Positions 1 through 9,411 of a DNA stretch of 64,000 nt are shown here, one piece after another (the first letter of the stretch is position 1; each line of letters starts with the position of its first letter). Location of the stretch: contig JAQXNX010000014.1 of assembly GCA_029098225.1 (NCBI GenBank), positions 140,790-204,789 on the forward strand, given 5' to 3'. The notes below the pieces were generated by a model that ran no database searches, had not been told where the DNA came from, and saw nothing but the letters and a program-made list of their open reading frames with translations. A program made the position numbers and the translations under genes. This DNA comes from Spirochaetales bacterium (GTDB lineage: Bacteria; Spirochaetota; Spirochaetia; Treponematales; Treponemataceae).

Positions 1-477
1 AATGTTGTACTTAAATATTTTACAATTATTCCTTCCGTGTTTATGTTTATTACATCAACGAATCCAAGTGAATTTGCCGCAAGTTTAAATAGAATAAAGT
101 TGCCGTATACAGCAAGTTATTCAGTTGCAATTGCCTTGCGATATGTTCCGGATGTTCAGACAGATTTTAATAGAATTAAAAATGCGCAGGAAGCACGCGG
201 AATAGAAATGTCTTCCAAGGCAAATATTTTTTCCAGAATAAAAAATATGAGTGCAATTTTATTTCCGCTTGTTTTTACGAGTATGGAAAAAATCGATTCT
301 GTTACAAATGCAATGGAGCTTCGGGGATTTGGAAAACATAAAGCACGAACCTGGTATTCTGCCCGCAGATTAAAGAAATCTGATTATATAATTATTTTTC
401 TTACAGTAGTTTTTTCTGCTGTGGCATTAATTATAACTTTTTGGAAGGGAAGCCGATTCTGGAATCCGTTTGTTTAA
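1..477 (+). CDS. ecfT: ECF transporter transmembrane subunit EcfT (5' end outside window)
   Basis: This is the C-terminal part of the membrane subunit that couples the ATPases of an energy-coupling-factor vitamin/metal importer to its substrate-binding S component. The frame is open to the left edge, so the gene starts outside the window. Two coupling-helix motifs of the CbiQ/EcfT family are visible: AQEARG and, about 40 residues later, AMELRGFG. They are followed by a basic stretch and a final membrane helix (YIIIFLTVVFSAVALIITF). The substrate cannot be told, because the ATPase and S-component genes would lie upstream. The family call is firm; the coupling role is family knowledge. Confidence 0.9.
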   Translation, partial: NVVLKYFTIIPSVFMFITSTNPSEFAASLNRIKLPYTASYSVAIALRYVPDVQTDFNRIKNAQEARGIEMSSKANIFSRIKNMSAILFPLVFTSMEKIDSVTNAMELRGFGKHKARTWYSARRLKKSDYIIIFLTVVFSAVALIITFWKGSRFWNPFV

Positions 478-521
478 GGAAGCTTTAGAAAAACGGAAAT
501 GGAAATTCGGGAAACAGGACA

Positions 522-1154
522 ATGAAGCTTTTAAGTCAAAAAGAAATGCACGAAGTATTTTCACGATGGAAGTCGGCTAATCCAAAGCCGGCTTCGGAAC
601 TGAATTATGTCAATGCATTTACGCTTTTAGTTGCAGTTGTGCTCAGTGCTCAGACAACAGATAAAGGAGTGAACAAGGCAACCGGTCCGCTTTTTAAAAT
701 TGCCGATTCTCCTCAAAAAATGCTCGCACTTGGGGAAGAAGGACTGATTTCTTATATAAAGACAATCGGGCTTTACAGAAACAAAGCAAAACATGTTATT
801 GGACTCTCACAAAAATTGATAGATGATTTTCATGGAGAAGTTCCCTGCGACAGAGATTCACTGATGACTCTTCCTGGAGTTGGAAGAAAAACTGCAAATG
901 TTGTTTTGAATGTAGTTTTTCACCAGCCGACAATGCCGGTAGATACTCATTTACTACGTATTTCGCCTAAGATAGGCTTAGCAGAAGGAACAACTCCGGA
1001 GACTGTAGAAGAGAGTCTTTTAAAACGAATTCCTCCGGAATTTTTAGCAGATGCGCATCACTGGATTTTACTGCATGGTCGTTATGTTTGTACCGCACGT
1101 GCTCCTAAATGCGAAGAATGTTTAATAGCAGATTTATGTAAGCATAATTCTTGA
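522..1154 (+). CDS. nth: Endonuclease III, base-excision repair glycosylase
   Basis: This is a DNA glycosylase/AP lyase for oxidised pyrimidines. The helix-hairpin-helix LPGVGRKTANVV lies at residues 117-128 with the catalytic lysine at K123. The catalytic aspartate is D141 in PVDTH. Four cysteines (C190, C197, C200, C206) have the C-x6-C-x2-C-x5-C spacing of the [4Fe-4S] cluster. At 210 aa it is the usual full length. It starts 44 bp after ecfT, and ttcA follows 27 bp downstream, so the three could be co-transcribed. Nothing is missing from the active site. Confidence 0.96.
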   Translation: MKLLSQKEMHEVFSRWKSANPKPASELNYVNAFTLLVAVVLSAQTTDKGVNKATGPLFKIADSPQKMLALGEEGLISYIKTIGLYRNKAKHVIGLSQKLIDDFHGEVPCDRDSLMTLPGVGRKTANVVLNVVFHQPTMPVDTHLLRISPKIGLAEGTTPETVEESLLKRIPPEFLADAHHWILLHGRYVCTARAPKCEECLIADLCKHNS

Positions 1155-1181
1155 ACTGTGTTATAATCTATTAATAAAAAA

Positions 1182-1916
1182 ATGAAAAAATCAACAAAAC
1201 TTTCAAGCCTTATAGATAAGGCTTGTTTTGATTATAATCTCATAGAAAAAGGCGATCGTATTTTGATTGGAGCCAGTGGTGGAAAAGATTCTACTGCGCT
1301 TATAAGTTATTTTGCACAGCGGGCAAAACGACGTTCGAAGTTATGTAGAATGGATGAAGCGCCTGATTTTGAATACAAAGCACTTTTTATAAAAAATGAT
1401 TTTGCTCCTGATTTTCCTTTAGAAATTGCTGAATTATTTAAGGCATGGCAGGTTCCTTTTGAAAAGCTTGATGTAAATGTTCTGGAACGTGTAAAAAAAG
1501 GGCAGAAGATGAGCTGCTGGTGGTGTTCTACCCAGCGCAGAACTGAACTGTTAAATTACGCAATTGCGAATGGTTATAATAAAATTGCGCTTGGTCATCA
1601 CATGGATGATCTGTTAGAAACTCTTTTAATGAATATGCTCAATAAAGGGGAACTTGCAAGTATGCCGCCGCGCCTCAAGTATGAAAAATTTCCTGTTACA
1701 ATTATTCGTCCGCTTTGCTATGTGAGCGAAGCCCGGCTGATTGAAGAAGCTGAGCGCGGCGGCTATGCGGGTTATACCTGCACATGTAATTTTCAGGATA
1801 ATTCAGGAAGAAAAGAGGCCAGGCGTTTGCTGGAACAATTAACAGAAGGTTCTCAGGCAAAAAAGGAAAGATTGTTTGCTTCTTTAAAAAATATTCAGGC
1901 GCTTTATCTTCCGTAG
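1182..1916 (+). CDS. ttcA: TtcA-family tRNA 2-thiocytidine synthetase (PP-loop ATPase)
   Basis: The protein belongs to the TtcA/TilS group of PP-loop enzymes that activate a tRNA base with ATP. The PP-loop SGGKDS is at residues 32-37. The C-W-W-C pair (C112, C115) followed by STQRR matches the Fe-S-binding CxxC of the TtcA branch rather than TilS. A late CTCNF motif adds more cysteines. At 244 aa it is shorter than proteobacterial TtcA and lacks much of the C-terminal extension. A TATAAT-like box at 1162-1167 may give it its own promoter. The exact modified base is inferred from the family. Confidence 0.8.
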   Translation: MKKSTKLSSLIDKACFDYNLIEKGDRILIGASGGKDSTALISYFAQRAKRRSKLCRMDEAPDFEYKALFIKNDFAPDFPLEIAELFKAWQVPFEKLDVNVLERVKKGQKMSCWWCSTQRRTELLNYAIANGYNKIALGHHMDDLLETLLMNMLNKGELASMPPRLKYEKFPVTIIRPLCYVSEARLIEEAERGGYAGYTCTCNFQDNSGRKEARRLLEQLTEGSQAKKERLFASLKNIQALYLP

Positions 1917-1931
1917 GTTATATGATGTACT

Positions 1932-2010
1932 CTCGGGAACTGCATGGGAATGTCCGCTAATGTCATCCATTAAACTTAATGACTAATATAATTCTCATGC
2001 CTGTCCCGAG
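1932..2010. terminator. Imperfect inverted repeat between convergent ttcA and chemotaxis receptor
   Basis: Arms at 1932-1951 and 1991-2010 (CTCGGGA..GCATG against CATGC..TCCCGAG) match at 16 of 20 positions around a 39-nt loop. The location between two convergent stop codons fits a bidirectional terminator, but neither side has a strong T run, so the role is only inferred. Confidence 0.45.
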
Positions 2011-2016
2011 AATTTC

Positions 2017-4122
2017 TTACACTTTGAACAAATCAATTTCAGTACCAATCTGCTTGATGTTTTCTGCGACCTGCCCAGAAATTGTTGAAAGAGCGGCTCC
2101 TGTCTGATTAATGCGCTCTGCACCAATATGCATTTCTTCAATGCTGTCCTTCATGGTATCTGTCGCATTCTGAAGCTTCTGTATTTCAGTAAGAATATGC
2201 TTATTTCCTTCTGTCATCTCGTTAGAAGCAGAACGTACCTCAGAGGTAGAGTTATTCATAGATTGCAGGGCATCAATAATCTGCTTAGAACCGATCTGCT
2301 GTTCTTCCATAGCTCCCTTGATCTGCTCAACAATCTGGCTTGTTTCCGCAATACTCTGTTCAATTGCAGTAAAGGCTGTGTTTGTTTCGTTTGAAACTTC
2401 TACAACCTCCTGAATTGTCTGCTGAATCGTTTGAAGTTCAGAACTAATCCTCTTAGACTGATCTGTAGAAGTTTCTGAAAGCTTACGGATTTCATCTGCA
2501 ACTACCGCAAAGCCCTTTCCTGCTTCGCCGGCATGTGCAGCTTCAATTGCAGCGTTCATGGCAAGAAGGTTGGTCTGCTCTGCAATGCTTGCAATGGCAG
2601 TATTGGCATCCTGCAGCATTTTTGACTGCTCTTCAATGCGCATGATTTTTTCATTTGCATTACTCTGAGTGTTGTAACCTTCGTGTGAATGATTCTGAAG
2701 GGTATTGAAGGATTCTATCATCTTTCCAACAGAAGCATTTACAGAATTTATATTTCCTATCATCTCTTCTACCGAAGCAGAGGCTTCTGTAACGCTGGCA
2801 GCCTGAGATTCAATCATACGCTCAAGAGATTCAATATTTGAACTGATTTGATTAACCGCGCCAGCAGTTTCCTGAACAGAATTAGCCTGATTTATAATCT
2901 GATTGTTTACGCTTTTAATATTGGCAATGATTTCTGTAATTGATGTTGAGGTATCCTGAGTAGTCTCTTGAAGTCCTTTATCAACAGCAATAAGATTTGA
3001 TTTTGAAGACTTAAGGTTTGATACAATTCCCTGAAGCTTTTCAACAAAGGCATTAAAGCCGTTTACAACATCACCAATTTCATCATTTGTAGCCTCTGGA
3101 ATACGCTGTGTAAGGTCTGCATTTCCGCTGGCAATTGTAGTAACAGACTCTCTTACAGTTTTAAGAGGCTTAACAAGAAGTCTGATAAGGAAAGAGATAA
3201 TGCCAATTGCAACTGCCATTGTAGCAAGCATTACAAAGAAAACTGAATTCCGCAGGGTTCTGAGGGCTCCAAAATAAATATCATAAGGAGCAACGGCAAA
3301 AACTGTCCAGGTTGTATCAGGAACCTTTTTATAGGAAGCAATAAGATGTGCGTGAATGTTAGGATCCACAAAATCTTCAATTCCTTCTTTTCCTTCAAAA
3401 ATATTAGTCAGGACAAGACCAAGCCCCTGTGTGTTATCAAGAGCAGCGCCACCCTCTTCTTCACTGGTTTCTGTATTCTCATTTGCATTTGCAACAGTTG
3501 TAGAAGTAGCCCAGTTGATTACAGAAGGATGCATTCCACCGCCCATATCAATTTTTTCAATTGTATCAAGAACTGAGTTACCGCTGATAACCATTACGAT
3601 TGCACCAATCGGTCTGTTACTGCTGTTATAAACAGGTACGCCATAATGCTGCAAAACTGTGTCTGTTACTGTACTGAAGGCCGGGTCAGAAACAAAATCC
3701 TTTCCTGCAAAGGCTTCCTTAAAATACGGACGGGCAGCAAAGTTCATTACGCGGCCGTCACCAACAATGGCGTTTCCTTCGGCATCATAAAAGGCAACAT
3801 TTTCGCAATTAGCACCAATGCTTGCCGCAACAGAGGTAAGAAGAGCCTGTTTTTCTGCGAGACTTGCATTATCATCCTTTATTATAGAAAGCTCCGCTAT
3901 TGCATGCAGAGACTGAAAGTGTTTTTTATTGATTGAATCAATCTGGTTCACAACATCAGTTGAAACCGCATCTATATGGCTGTACACACTTTTTGTCATA
4001 CCAGTTGTAGCAACCTTGAAGGAAACCATTCCAACTACTGCACTTACAATAAAAATAACCACTAAAAACATTACGAGCAGCTTTACCGGCAGCGTAACGC
4101 GCAACTTTTGTTTCTTTGCCAT
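2017..4122 (-). CDS. Methyl-accepting chemotaxis protein with periplasmic Cache sensor
   Basis: This transmembrane receptor feeds the CheA/CheW phosphorelay. Order of parts: a short basic N-terminus; a first membrane helix at about residues 12-35; a periplasmic Cache-type sensor of roughly 250 residues ([17 protein letters not shown]); a second helix near 290-315; a HAMP domain; and a long signalling coiled coil. The hairpin tip [19 protein letters not shown] lies near residue 515 and is close to invariant in the family. The ligand is unknown. The gene stands alone, with no che genes nearby. The 701-aa length is normal for a Cache-containing receptor. Confidence 0.95.
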   Translation of the reverse strand: MAKKQKLRVTLPVKLLVMFLVVIFIVSAVVGMVSFKVATTGMTKSVYSHIDAVSTDVVNQIDSINKKHFQSLHAIAELSIIKDDNASLAEKQALLTSVAASIGANCENVAFYDAEGNAIVGDGRVMNFAARPYFKEAFAGKDFVSDPAFSTVTDTVLQHYGVPVYNSSNRPIGAIVMVISGNSVLDTIEKIDMGGGMHPSVINWATSTTVANANENTETSEEEGGAALDNTQGLGLVLTNIFEGKEGIEDFVDPNIHAHLIASYKKVPDTTWTVFAVAPYDIYFGALRTLRNSVFFVMLATMAVAIGIISFLIRLLVKPLKTVRESVTTIASGNADLTQRIPEATNDEIGDVVNGFNAFVEKLQGIVSNLKSSKSNLIAVDKGLQETTQDTSTSITEIIANIKSVNNQIINQANSVQETAGAVNQISSNIESLERMIESQAASVTEASASVEEMIGNINSVNASVGKMIESFNTLQNHSHEGYNTQSNANEKIMRIEEQSKMLQDANTAIASIAEQTNLLAMNAAIEAAHAGEAGKGFAVVADEIRKLSETSTDQSKRISSELQTIQQTIQEVVEVSNETNTAFTAIEQSIAETSQIVEQIKGAMEEQQIGSKQIIDALQSMNNSTSEVRSASNEMTEGNKHILTEIQKLQNATDTMKDSIEEMHIGAERINQTGAALSTISGQVAENIKQIGTEIDLFKV

Positions 4123-4481
4123 ATATAAACCTTCCTGTTTTAGTTGATTTTTCTGATTATTAAATAAATAATAACTTGGTGATTAGCCTGTTGAATAGTT
4201 ATTATGGAAATTTATAACTTAACGTTATAATTAATCGTTTTACTATTATATCATGAACTAAAAAAAAATGTAATTTTTTTTACTTTCAAAAGGGGTTTAA
4301 AGGGGAAATTCAAAATGAATCTGCTGATATGGAGACCAGAAGCATAGTACTTGACTGGCTTGAAAAAGAGATTCAGATTGTAAACGGTGATTTGCGGAAA
4401 GTTACGGAGCTTTTTGAGTGTGGCAGGGTGTATGAGTGCATCATACACCCTCAATCTATAGGTTCAGCACAGCTTCATCAA
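4123..4481. other. Intergenic region upstream of the chemotaxis receptor
   Basis: 359 bp between the receptor start and the aspS stop codon (aspS reads towards it). The right half contains a short plus-strand frame (4329-4544) that runs into aspS antisense. It includes IIHPQSI, which resembles a DXP reductoisomerase motif, but nothing else supports a gene. The left half is very AT-rich and should hold the receptor promoter. No clear RNA or repeat is visible. Confidence 0.5.
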
Positions 4482-6314
4482 TTATTCCTCAGCATCATAA
4501 ATATTTATATGAAGGTCCTTAAGCTGCTGTTCGTCTACTGGTGACGGACATTCATCCATAGGAGATGCTGCGAGGTTGTTCTTAGGGAAGGCGATTACCT
4601 CGTGGATTGACTCTTCGTGGCACATGAGCATGATGAGGCGGTCGAGACCAGGGGCGATTCCTCCGTGTGGTGGAGCACCAAACTTGAAGGCCTGTACGAG
4701 GAAGCCGAAGGCCTTCTGGGCACGCTCTTCGCTGTAACCAACAATCTTGAAAATGCGCTGCTGGAGAGCAGGATCATTAATACGCATAGATCCCGATGCA
4801 AGCTCGTAACCGTTGAGTACGAGGTCGTAAAGGTCACCCTTTACTGCGCCAGGATCTGATTCAAGTGTATCCCAATACTGCTTCTGTGGAAGTGTGAACA
4901 TGTGGTGTTCTGTTTCCCACTTATTTTCTTCTTCATTCCATGCAAAGTATGGGAAGTCGATAATCCATGCAAAGTGGAATTCATCCTTTGGATTATAGAG
5001 GTTGAGGTCTTTACCAAGCTGCTTGCGGACTGCACCAAGTGCTGTACATGCCAGCTGCCAGTTTTCGTCGCTTACGAACAAAATCAAGTCATTCTTTTCT
5101 GCTCCAAGCTTGCTGCAGATTTCTGCTTCTTTTCCGGCATAGAACTTTGAGATTCCGCCTTCGAAGGCACCTTCTGCATTAACCTTCATCCAAGCGAGGC
5201 CCTTTGCCTTGTAAGTTTTTGCAACTTCTTCAAGGGCTTCAATATTTTTGCGTGAATATTTGTCTGCAACATTCTTTACAACGAGGGCCTTGAGACCAGA
5301 GCGTTTGTGGCGCTGGATATCGCGGCCTGCGTTTGCGGCACCAGCCTTAAATGCGTTGAAATCAGCAAGGTCTGCCATGAAAGCAGCATCCTGCATCTTC
5401 ATATCGAAACGAAGGTCCGGCTTATCGCTTCCGTACCAGTCAAAAGCATCTTCCCAGGCAATGCGGTCAAACTTAGCTGGCAAATCATAATTCAAAGTCT
5501 TTTTGAAGATGTAGCCCATCATGCCTTCTGTTGTGCTCAAAACCTCTTCACGGTTTGTAAAAGACATTTCCATATCAATCTGAGTGAACTCAGGCTGGCG
5601 GTCTCCACGAGCATCTTCATCGCGGTAGCAGCGGGCAATCTGGAAGTATTTATCAAAACCAGAAACCATCAGAAGCTGCTTATAAAGCTGAGGGCTCTGT
5701 GGAAGGGAATAGAATTTTCCAGGGTGAACACGTGAAGGAACGAGATAGTCGCGGGCTCCTTCCGGTGTAGATTTAATAAAGGTTGGAGTTTCAATCTCGA
5801 GGAAGCCTTTTGATGTAAGGTACTCACGGGTAGCAAAAGCAACCTGGCTTCTCAAAATGATATTGTGCTGCATAGGGTCGCGGCGGAGGTCCAGGTAGCG
5901 GTACTTAAGACGAAGGTCTTCGTTAGCAACTACGAGAGTTCCGTCCTTCTGGCGAACCTCTTCGATAGAGAAAGGAAGCTCTTGAGAAGTTGTGAAAATC
6001 TCAATATCAGTTGCTTCAACTTCAATTTCACCGGTTGCCATATCGGCATTAATATCTTTATCAGCGCGGGCATTAACCACGCCTTCAACTGCGATACAAT
6101 ATTCACTCTTGAGGCTGGCAGCAATTTTCTTTACATCATCGCTAGCCTTATCGCCAACCATTACCTGAGTAATTCCATAGCGGTCGCGAAGACGAATAAA
6201 CAAAAGACCGCCCAAGTCACGGGTGCGGCTTACCCAACCATTCAAAACAACTTTCTTACCAACATCACTCTTGCGAAGCTCGCCGCAGGTGACTGTACGC
6301 TTACTATTCTGCAT
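4482..6314 (-). CDS. aspS: Aspartyl-tRNA synthetase, bacterial type
   Basis: This class II synthetase charges tRNA-Asp. The N-terminal OB-fold anticodon-binding region is at residues 1-110 (GWVSRTRDLGGLLFIRLRD). Motif 2 is near residue 245 (FTQIDMEMSF), and motif 3 is near 555 (GLDRLIMLM, preceded by PPHGGIAPG). The 610-aa length includes the inserted GAD domain typical of bacterial rather than archaeal AspRS. The coding sequence uses frequent codons, as expected of a highly expressed gene. Its upstream leader contains tandem perfect hairpins followed by a T run on the coding strand. Whether it is discriminating or non-discriminating was not assessed. Confidence 0.97.
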   Translation of the reverse strand: MQNSKRTVTCGELRKSDVGKKVVLNGWVSRTRDLGGLLFIRLRDRYGITQVMVGDKASDDVKKIAASLKSEYCIAVEGVVNARADKDINADMATGEIEVEATDIEIFTTSQELPFSIEEVRQKDGTLVVANEDLRLKYRYLDLRRDPMQHNIILRSQVAFATREYLTSKGFLEIETPTFIKSTPEGARDYLVPSRVHPGKFYSLPQSPQLYKQLLMVSGFDKYFQIARCYRDEDARGDRQPEFTQIDMEMSFTNREEVLSTTEGMMGYIFKKTLNYDLPAKFDRIAWEDAFDWYGSDKPDLRFDMKMQDAAFMADLADFNAFKAGAANAGRDIQRHKRSGLKALVVKNVADKYSRKNIEALEEVAKTYKAKGLAWMKVNAEGAFEGGISKFYAGKEAEICSKLGAEKNDLILFVSDENWQLACTALGAVRKQLGKDLNLYNPKDEFHFAWIIDFPYFAWNEEENKWETEHHMFTLPQKQYWDTLESDPGAVKGDLYDLVLNGYELASGSMRINDPALQQRIFKIVGYSEERAQKAFGFLVQAFKFGAPPHGGIAPGLDRLIMLMCHEESIHEVIAFPKNNLAASPMDECPSPVDEQQLKDLHINIYDAEE

Positions 6315-6330
6315 AATTTTGCCTTATCGA

Positions 6331-6424
6331 GCGGCACGGATGCCGCATTTTGAGATTAAAAAAAATTTGCAAGAAAACTTGTTTTCTTGCGATTAGAAAA
6401 TTACATGGAGGTAATTTTCTAATC
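6331..6424 (-). promoter_or_regulatory. Hairpin-rich aspS leader, possible attenuator
   Basis: On the aspS strand the order is: a perfect 14-bp stem (6424-6411 with 6404-6391), a perfect 10-bp stem (6390-6381 with 6378-6369), a T8 run (6365-6358), then a GCGGCA/TGCCGC hairpin (6346-6331), ending 16 nt before the aspS start codon. The second stem plus T run looks like an intrinsic terminator inside the leader. It could be an attenuator, or a palindromic repeat that happens to sit here. Function is inferred from structure only. Confidence 0.5.
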
Positions 6425-6469
6425 ATTTTAGCGTTATGAAAGAAGTTTTACAATAATATGTAGTTCTCA

Positions 6470-6498
6470 TTGTAACTTCCTGTGTGAAATCTTATAAT
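6470..6498 (+). promoter_or_regulatory. Sigma-70-type promoter of a 44-codon small gene
   Basis: TTGTAA (6470-6475), a 17-bp spacer and TATAAT (6493-6498). The predicted start of transcription is at or next to the ATG at 6507, so the message would be leaderless. Confidence 0.65.
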
Positions 6499-6506
6499 AT
6501 AAAATC

Positions 6507-6641
6507 ATGCATAAGAATAATGTTGAAAGATTCTTTGAATTGGCTGGAGAAAAACAGGAATATACTCTTTCAATTACCAGTGAAGGTTTTGTTGTAGAAG
6601 AAAATAATGACTTTTCTTTAATAACTGAAGTAAAATATTAA
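6507..6641 (+). CDS. Small hypothetical protein, 44 aa
   Basis: This frame begins MHKNNVERFF and ends ITEVKY. It is acidic and soluble-looking, with no signal or membrane segment. Support comes from position: a near-consensus promoter ends 8 bp before the ATG, no Shine-Dalgarno sequence is present, and the frame fills most of the gap before the acyltransferase gene, 30 bp downstream. I do not recognise the family. It could instead be the edge of a decayed gene. Confidence 0.45.
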   Translation: MHKNNVERFFELAGEKQEYTLSITSEGFVVEENNDFSLITEVKY

Positions 6642-6671
6642 AAAATAATTGATAAAAAAAAGGATTTAAAA

Positions 6672-7781
6672 ATGGAAAGAAAGTATTTTATCGACAATCT
6701 CAGGATTCTTTGTATTCTGCTGCTTTTCCCATTTCATGCGGGAATGTTTTACAATGATTTCGGCGAACGATTTTATGTTCATATTGCAGACTGTATTCCA
6801 GCTTCATTATTGAATATCAGCACATACCCCTGGTGGATGCCACTTTTATTTGTCCTAGCCGGAGCTTCAACCTTTTATGCTTTTGGAAAGCGAACAGCAA
6901 AGCAGTACATTATTGAACGAGTACTAAAGCTTTATATTCCTTTTACCGCAGCTCTTATTTTTGTAATTCCTGTTCAGCCTTATCTGGCAGATATTTATTT
7001 CAATAATTATTCGGGCAACTACTTTGAACACTTTAAAGAATTTCTTGTTTTTACAGATTTTACCGGTTATGATGGCCACTTTACTCCCGCTCATACCTGG
7101 TTTATTCTGTATCTTTTCCTGATTTCTCTTATTACCTTGCCACTATTAAAATTGGCCTATAATAAAAATTTTGATTTAAAGCTTTCCCGATTTCTTATTC
7201 TCAAACTCCTTTTAATAGCGGTAATAACTTATTTTATTAAACCAATTGCTAATCTGGGTGGAAAAAGCATTGCAGAATTTATGGCCTGGTTTTTAATTGG
7301 TTTCTTTATTTTCTCAAATGAAACTTTCCAGGAAAAAGCTGCTGCCTGGTCTATAGTAACATTCCCAATCTTTGCAATTCTTTTAATTACCCGATGTATA
7401 ATGTATAAAATGCAGGTTTTTCCACCTTATTGGGATGTATTAACCTATATTTTTACCTGGAGTGGAATACTTTCATTATTTGGCCTTGGAAAAAAGTTTT
7501 TAAACTTTAACAGCGCTTTTACAAAGTATTTTTCACAGGCGTCATATCCCCTTTATATTCTTCATCAATCAGTAATAGTAATTTTAGGATTCTTTGCTGC
7601 AAAATATGTTATGATTCCTTATGTTCTTCAGTACATATTAATAGTTTTGATTTCCTTTGTGATTACTCTTGGACTTTATGAGCTTTTCCGAAGAAACAGG
7701 GTAACATGCTTTCTTTTGGGAATCAAAAGGATGAAAAATAGACAGGCAGGGGCAAGCCCGCAGCGTTACAATAAGTTGTGA
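6672..7781 (+). CDS. Membrane acyltransferase, acyltransferase-3 / OpgC-like
   Basis: This integral membrane protein has about ten hydrophobic helices. The N-terminus (KYFIDNLRILCILLLFPFH) carries the arginine and histidine expected of the acyltransferase-3 family, and the segment AHTWFILYLFLI resembles the OpgC/MdoC group. Such proteins move acyl groups onto surface glycans or lipids; the substrate here is unknown. The 369-aa length is normal. The last residues run into a GC-rich repeat, so the native C-terminus may have been altered. Start codon chosen for the AAAAGG sequence just upstream. Confidence 0.8.
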   Translation: MERKYFIDNLRILCILLLFPFHAGMFYNDFGERFYVHIADCIPASLLNISTYPWWMPLLFVLAGASTFYAFGKRTAKQYIIERVLKLYIPFTAALIFVIPVQPYLADIYFNNYSGNYFEHFKEFLVFTDFTGYDGHFTPAHTWFILYLFLISLITLPLLKLAYNKNFDLKLSRFLILKLLLIAVITYFIKPIANLGGKSIAEFMAWFLIGFFIFSNETFQEKAAAWSIVTFPIFAILLITRCIMYKMQVFPPYWDVLTYIFTWSGILSLFGLGKKFLNFNSAFTKYFSQASYPLYILHQSVIVILGFFAAKYVMIPYVLQYILIVLISFVITLGLYELFRRNRVTCFLLGIKRMKNRQAGASPQRYNKL

Positions 7782-7812
7782 GGTGGACGCCCGCACTGGG
7801 GCGCGAGGTTAA
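7741..7812 (+). repeat. GC-rich intergenic sequence, possible divergent copy of repeat family B
   Basis: A sharply GC-rich patch in AT-rich surroundings, with a GGGC-AA-GCCC mini-hairpin and a GCGCGAGG end. The layout is like the repeats at 14589, 17363 and 30023, but sequence agreement is weak. It covers the last codons of the acyltransferase gene and ends just before the next ATG. Confidence 0.35.
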
Positions 7813-7815
7813 ATA

Positions 7816-9339
7816 ATGAAAAAAAGTATTTCATTTTTTTGTTTCTTTTTATTATTGCTTATATCCTGCAAAACGACTTTTAATTTGCAGGATGCAAAAA
7901 ATGCCGATGAGCAGATTATTGAATATCTGAAATCAAAAAAAATTGTATTTATAGGCGAAAATCACTCAACTGTTTTTCCAATTTTGTACATGACACAAAA
8001 TATGGAAAATTTTTATAACACTGGTGTACGATATCTTTTTTTAGAAGAAGAAGGCGACGGCTTTTTCCCTGCCGGAAACTATGATGATTACAGACTGCAA
8101 ATTGTTCCTCCATGGTGCACATTTGGCTGGAAATATGAATATCATCTGATGGAACTTGAAGTAGCTCGAATAAATCAGCTGCACCCGGATGACCCTATAA
8201 ATGTAATTTTTCCTGAAAAAGGCATTATTTGGCCGGAAGATATGAATGATGCAACAAAGGTTTTAAATGCCCGTGATGCTCAGGCCCAAAAAACAATCAT
8301 TCGGATTATGGACAATTCAAAGCTTGAAGATAAGGCAATTATTTTTTACGGCAGCGGACATGGAATGAAAAATCCAGGCCATTTTTATAGTGATGAAGCT
8401 TTATGGTATTCTAGCGGTTATCACTTGAATAACCACTATGGAGACCAGTATGCTTCTTTTAATATTTATGAACTTATAAATAATGATTATACAAAAGTTA
8501 ATTACGGCAAAGATTCAGATTTTAAAATCTTAAATGAGAAATATCTAAGGAAGGAACTTTCCGAAGACGAAATTTCAAATTATGACTTTTATTGCGCAAC
8601 AAACCAGCGAATCTATGGAATTGCTATTCCTTATATTACTACAGATTATAACTTACAGGCGCTTTATAATAACGTTGCCGGTTTTGATATAAACGAACAA
8701 TCTCCGAACAGAGCTCGTGAGCTTTCATATTTTGCATTAGCAATTTCCTATTTAAAATATTGTTTTGGAGATTATTTTCCTTTTAGTTTTGAAGAGAACA
8801 ATCTGGAAGAAGCTCTTGATTTATTAAAAAAATCTGTTTTTCAAAGTGGAAAAGCCCCCTCTTCTTTCTGTAAAAATCTTCCATCCTATACAATTGAAGA
8901 ATGGGAAAAATATGCAGAATACCTTTTTTCTTATGAATGGCTTGAAGATTATATCTATGGCTATATAGATTATGAAAAAATGGGTAAAAAAGCCTGCGGC
9001 TATATAATTTACAATATGAAACAGGCAATTAAAATGAATCCTCAAGATCCGTGGCCGCAGTACTGGCTTGCATATTTTATGAATGAAAAAGCATATTATA
9101 GCGGAAAAAAAGCAGACTATGAAAAGGCAATAGTTGAATGGGAAAACTTTTTGAATTACGATGCCGCTTCTGCCTGCCCGGGTTTACTTATAGCTTATGA
9201 CAGTCTTTCAATTAATTATTCAGAAATCGGAAACGAAGAAAAATCTCATTTCTATATTAATAAAAAAGAAACCGTAGAAAAAAACTTTCCATGGAAAGAT
9301 ACTGAAATGTATTTTTTTGGCTATTATAATGAAAACTGA
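7816..9339 (+). CDS. Lipoprotein with ChaN/EreA/TIKI-like domain
   Basis: A signal peptide ends in the lipobox LISC, with the lipidated cysteine at C18, so the protein is probably anchored on the outer side of a membrane. Two GxxH motifs, GENH (47-50) and GSGH (179-182), are the paired signature of the TraB/TIKI/ChaN/erythromycin-esterase superfamily of metal- or haem-dependent proteins. The segment after residue 380 looks like TPR-type helices (NPQDPWPQYWLAYFMNEKAYY). At 507 aa it is longer than ChaN. The enzymatic reaction cannot be given; placement in the superfamily rests on the motif pair and spacing. Confidence 0.6.
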   Translation: MKKSISFFCFFLLLLISCKTTFNLQDAKNADEQIIEYLKSKKIVFIGENHSTVFPILYMTQNMENFYNTGVRYLFLEEEGDGFFPAGNYDDYRLQIVPPWCTFGWKYEYHLMELEVARINQLHPDDPINVIFPEKGIIWPEDMNDATKVLNARDAQAQKTIIRIMDNSKLEDKAIIFYGSGHGMKNPGHFYSDEALWYSSGYHLNNHYGDQYASFNIYELINNDYTKVNYGKDSDFKILNEKYLRKELSEDEISNYDFYCATNQRIYGIAIPYITTDYNLQALYNNVAGFDINEQSPNRARELSYFALAISYLKYCFGDYFPFSFEENNLEEALDLLKKSVFQSGKAPSSFCKNLPSYTIEEWEKYAEYLFSYEWLEDYIYGYIDYEKMGKKACGYIIYNMKQAIKMNPQDPWPQYWLAYFMNEKAYYSGKKADYEKAIVEWENFLNYDAASACPGLLIAYDSLSINYSEIGNEEKSHFYINKKETVEKNFPWKDTEMYFFGYYNEN

Positions 9340-9411
9340 TTTATAAAAATGACCAGCAGAAAATAGTTGTTATGACTATATGTCACTGGCGTATTTTTAA
9401 AGGAAGAGAAT

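Noticed and set aside
4329..4544. Plus-strand frame with IIHPQSI, resembling a DXP reductoisomerase motif
   Set aside because: Only seven residues match, there is no ribosome-binding site, and it runs antisense into the end of aspS. A gene remnant cannot be excluded but is not supported.
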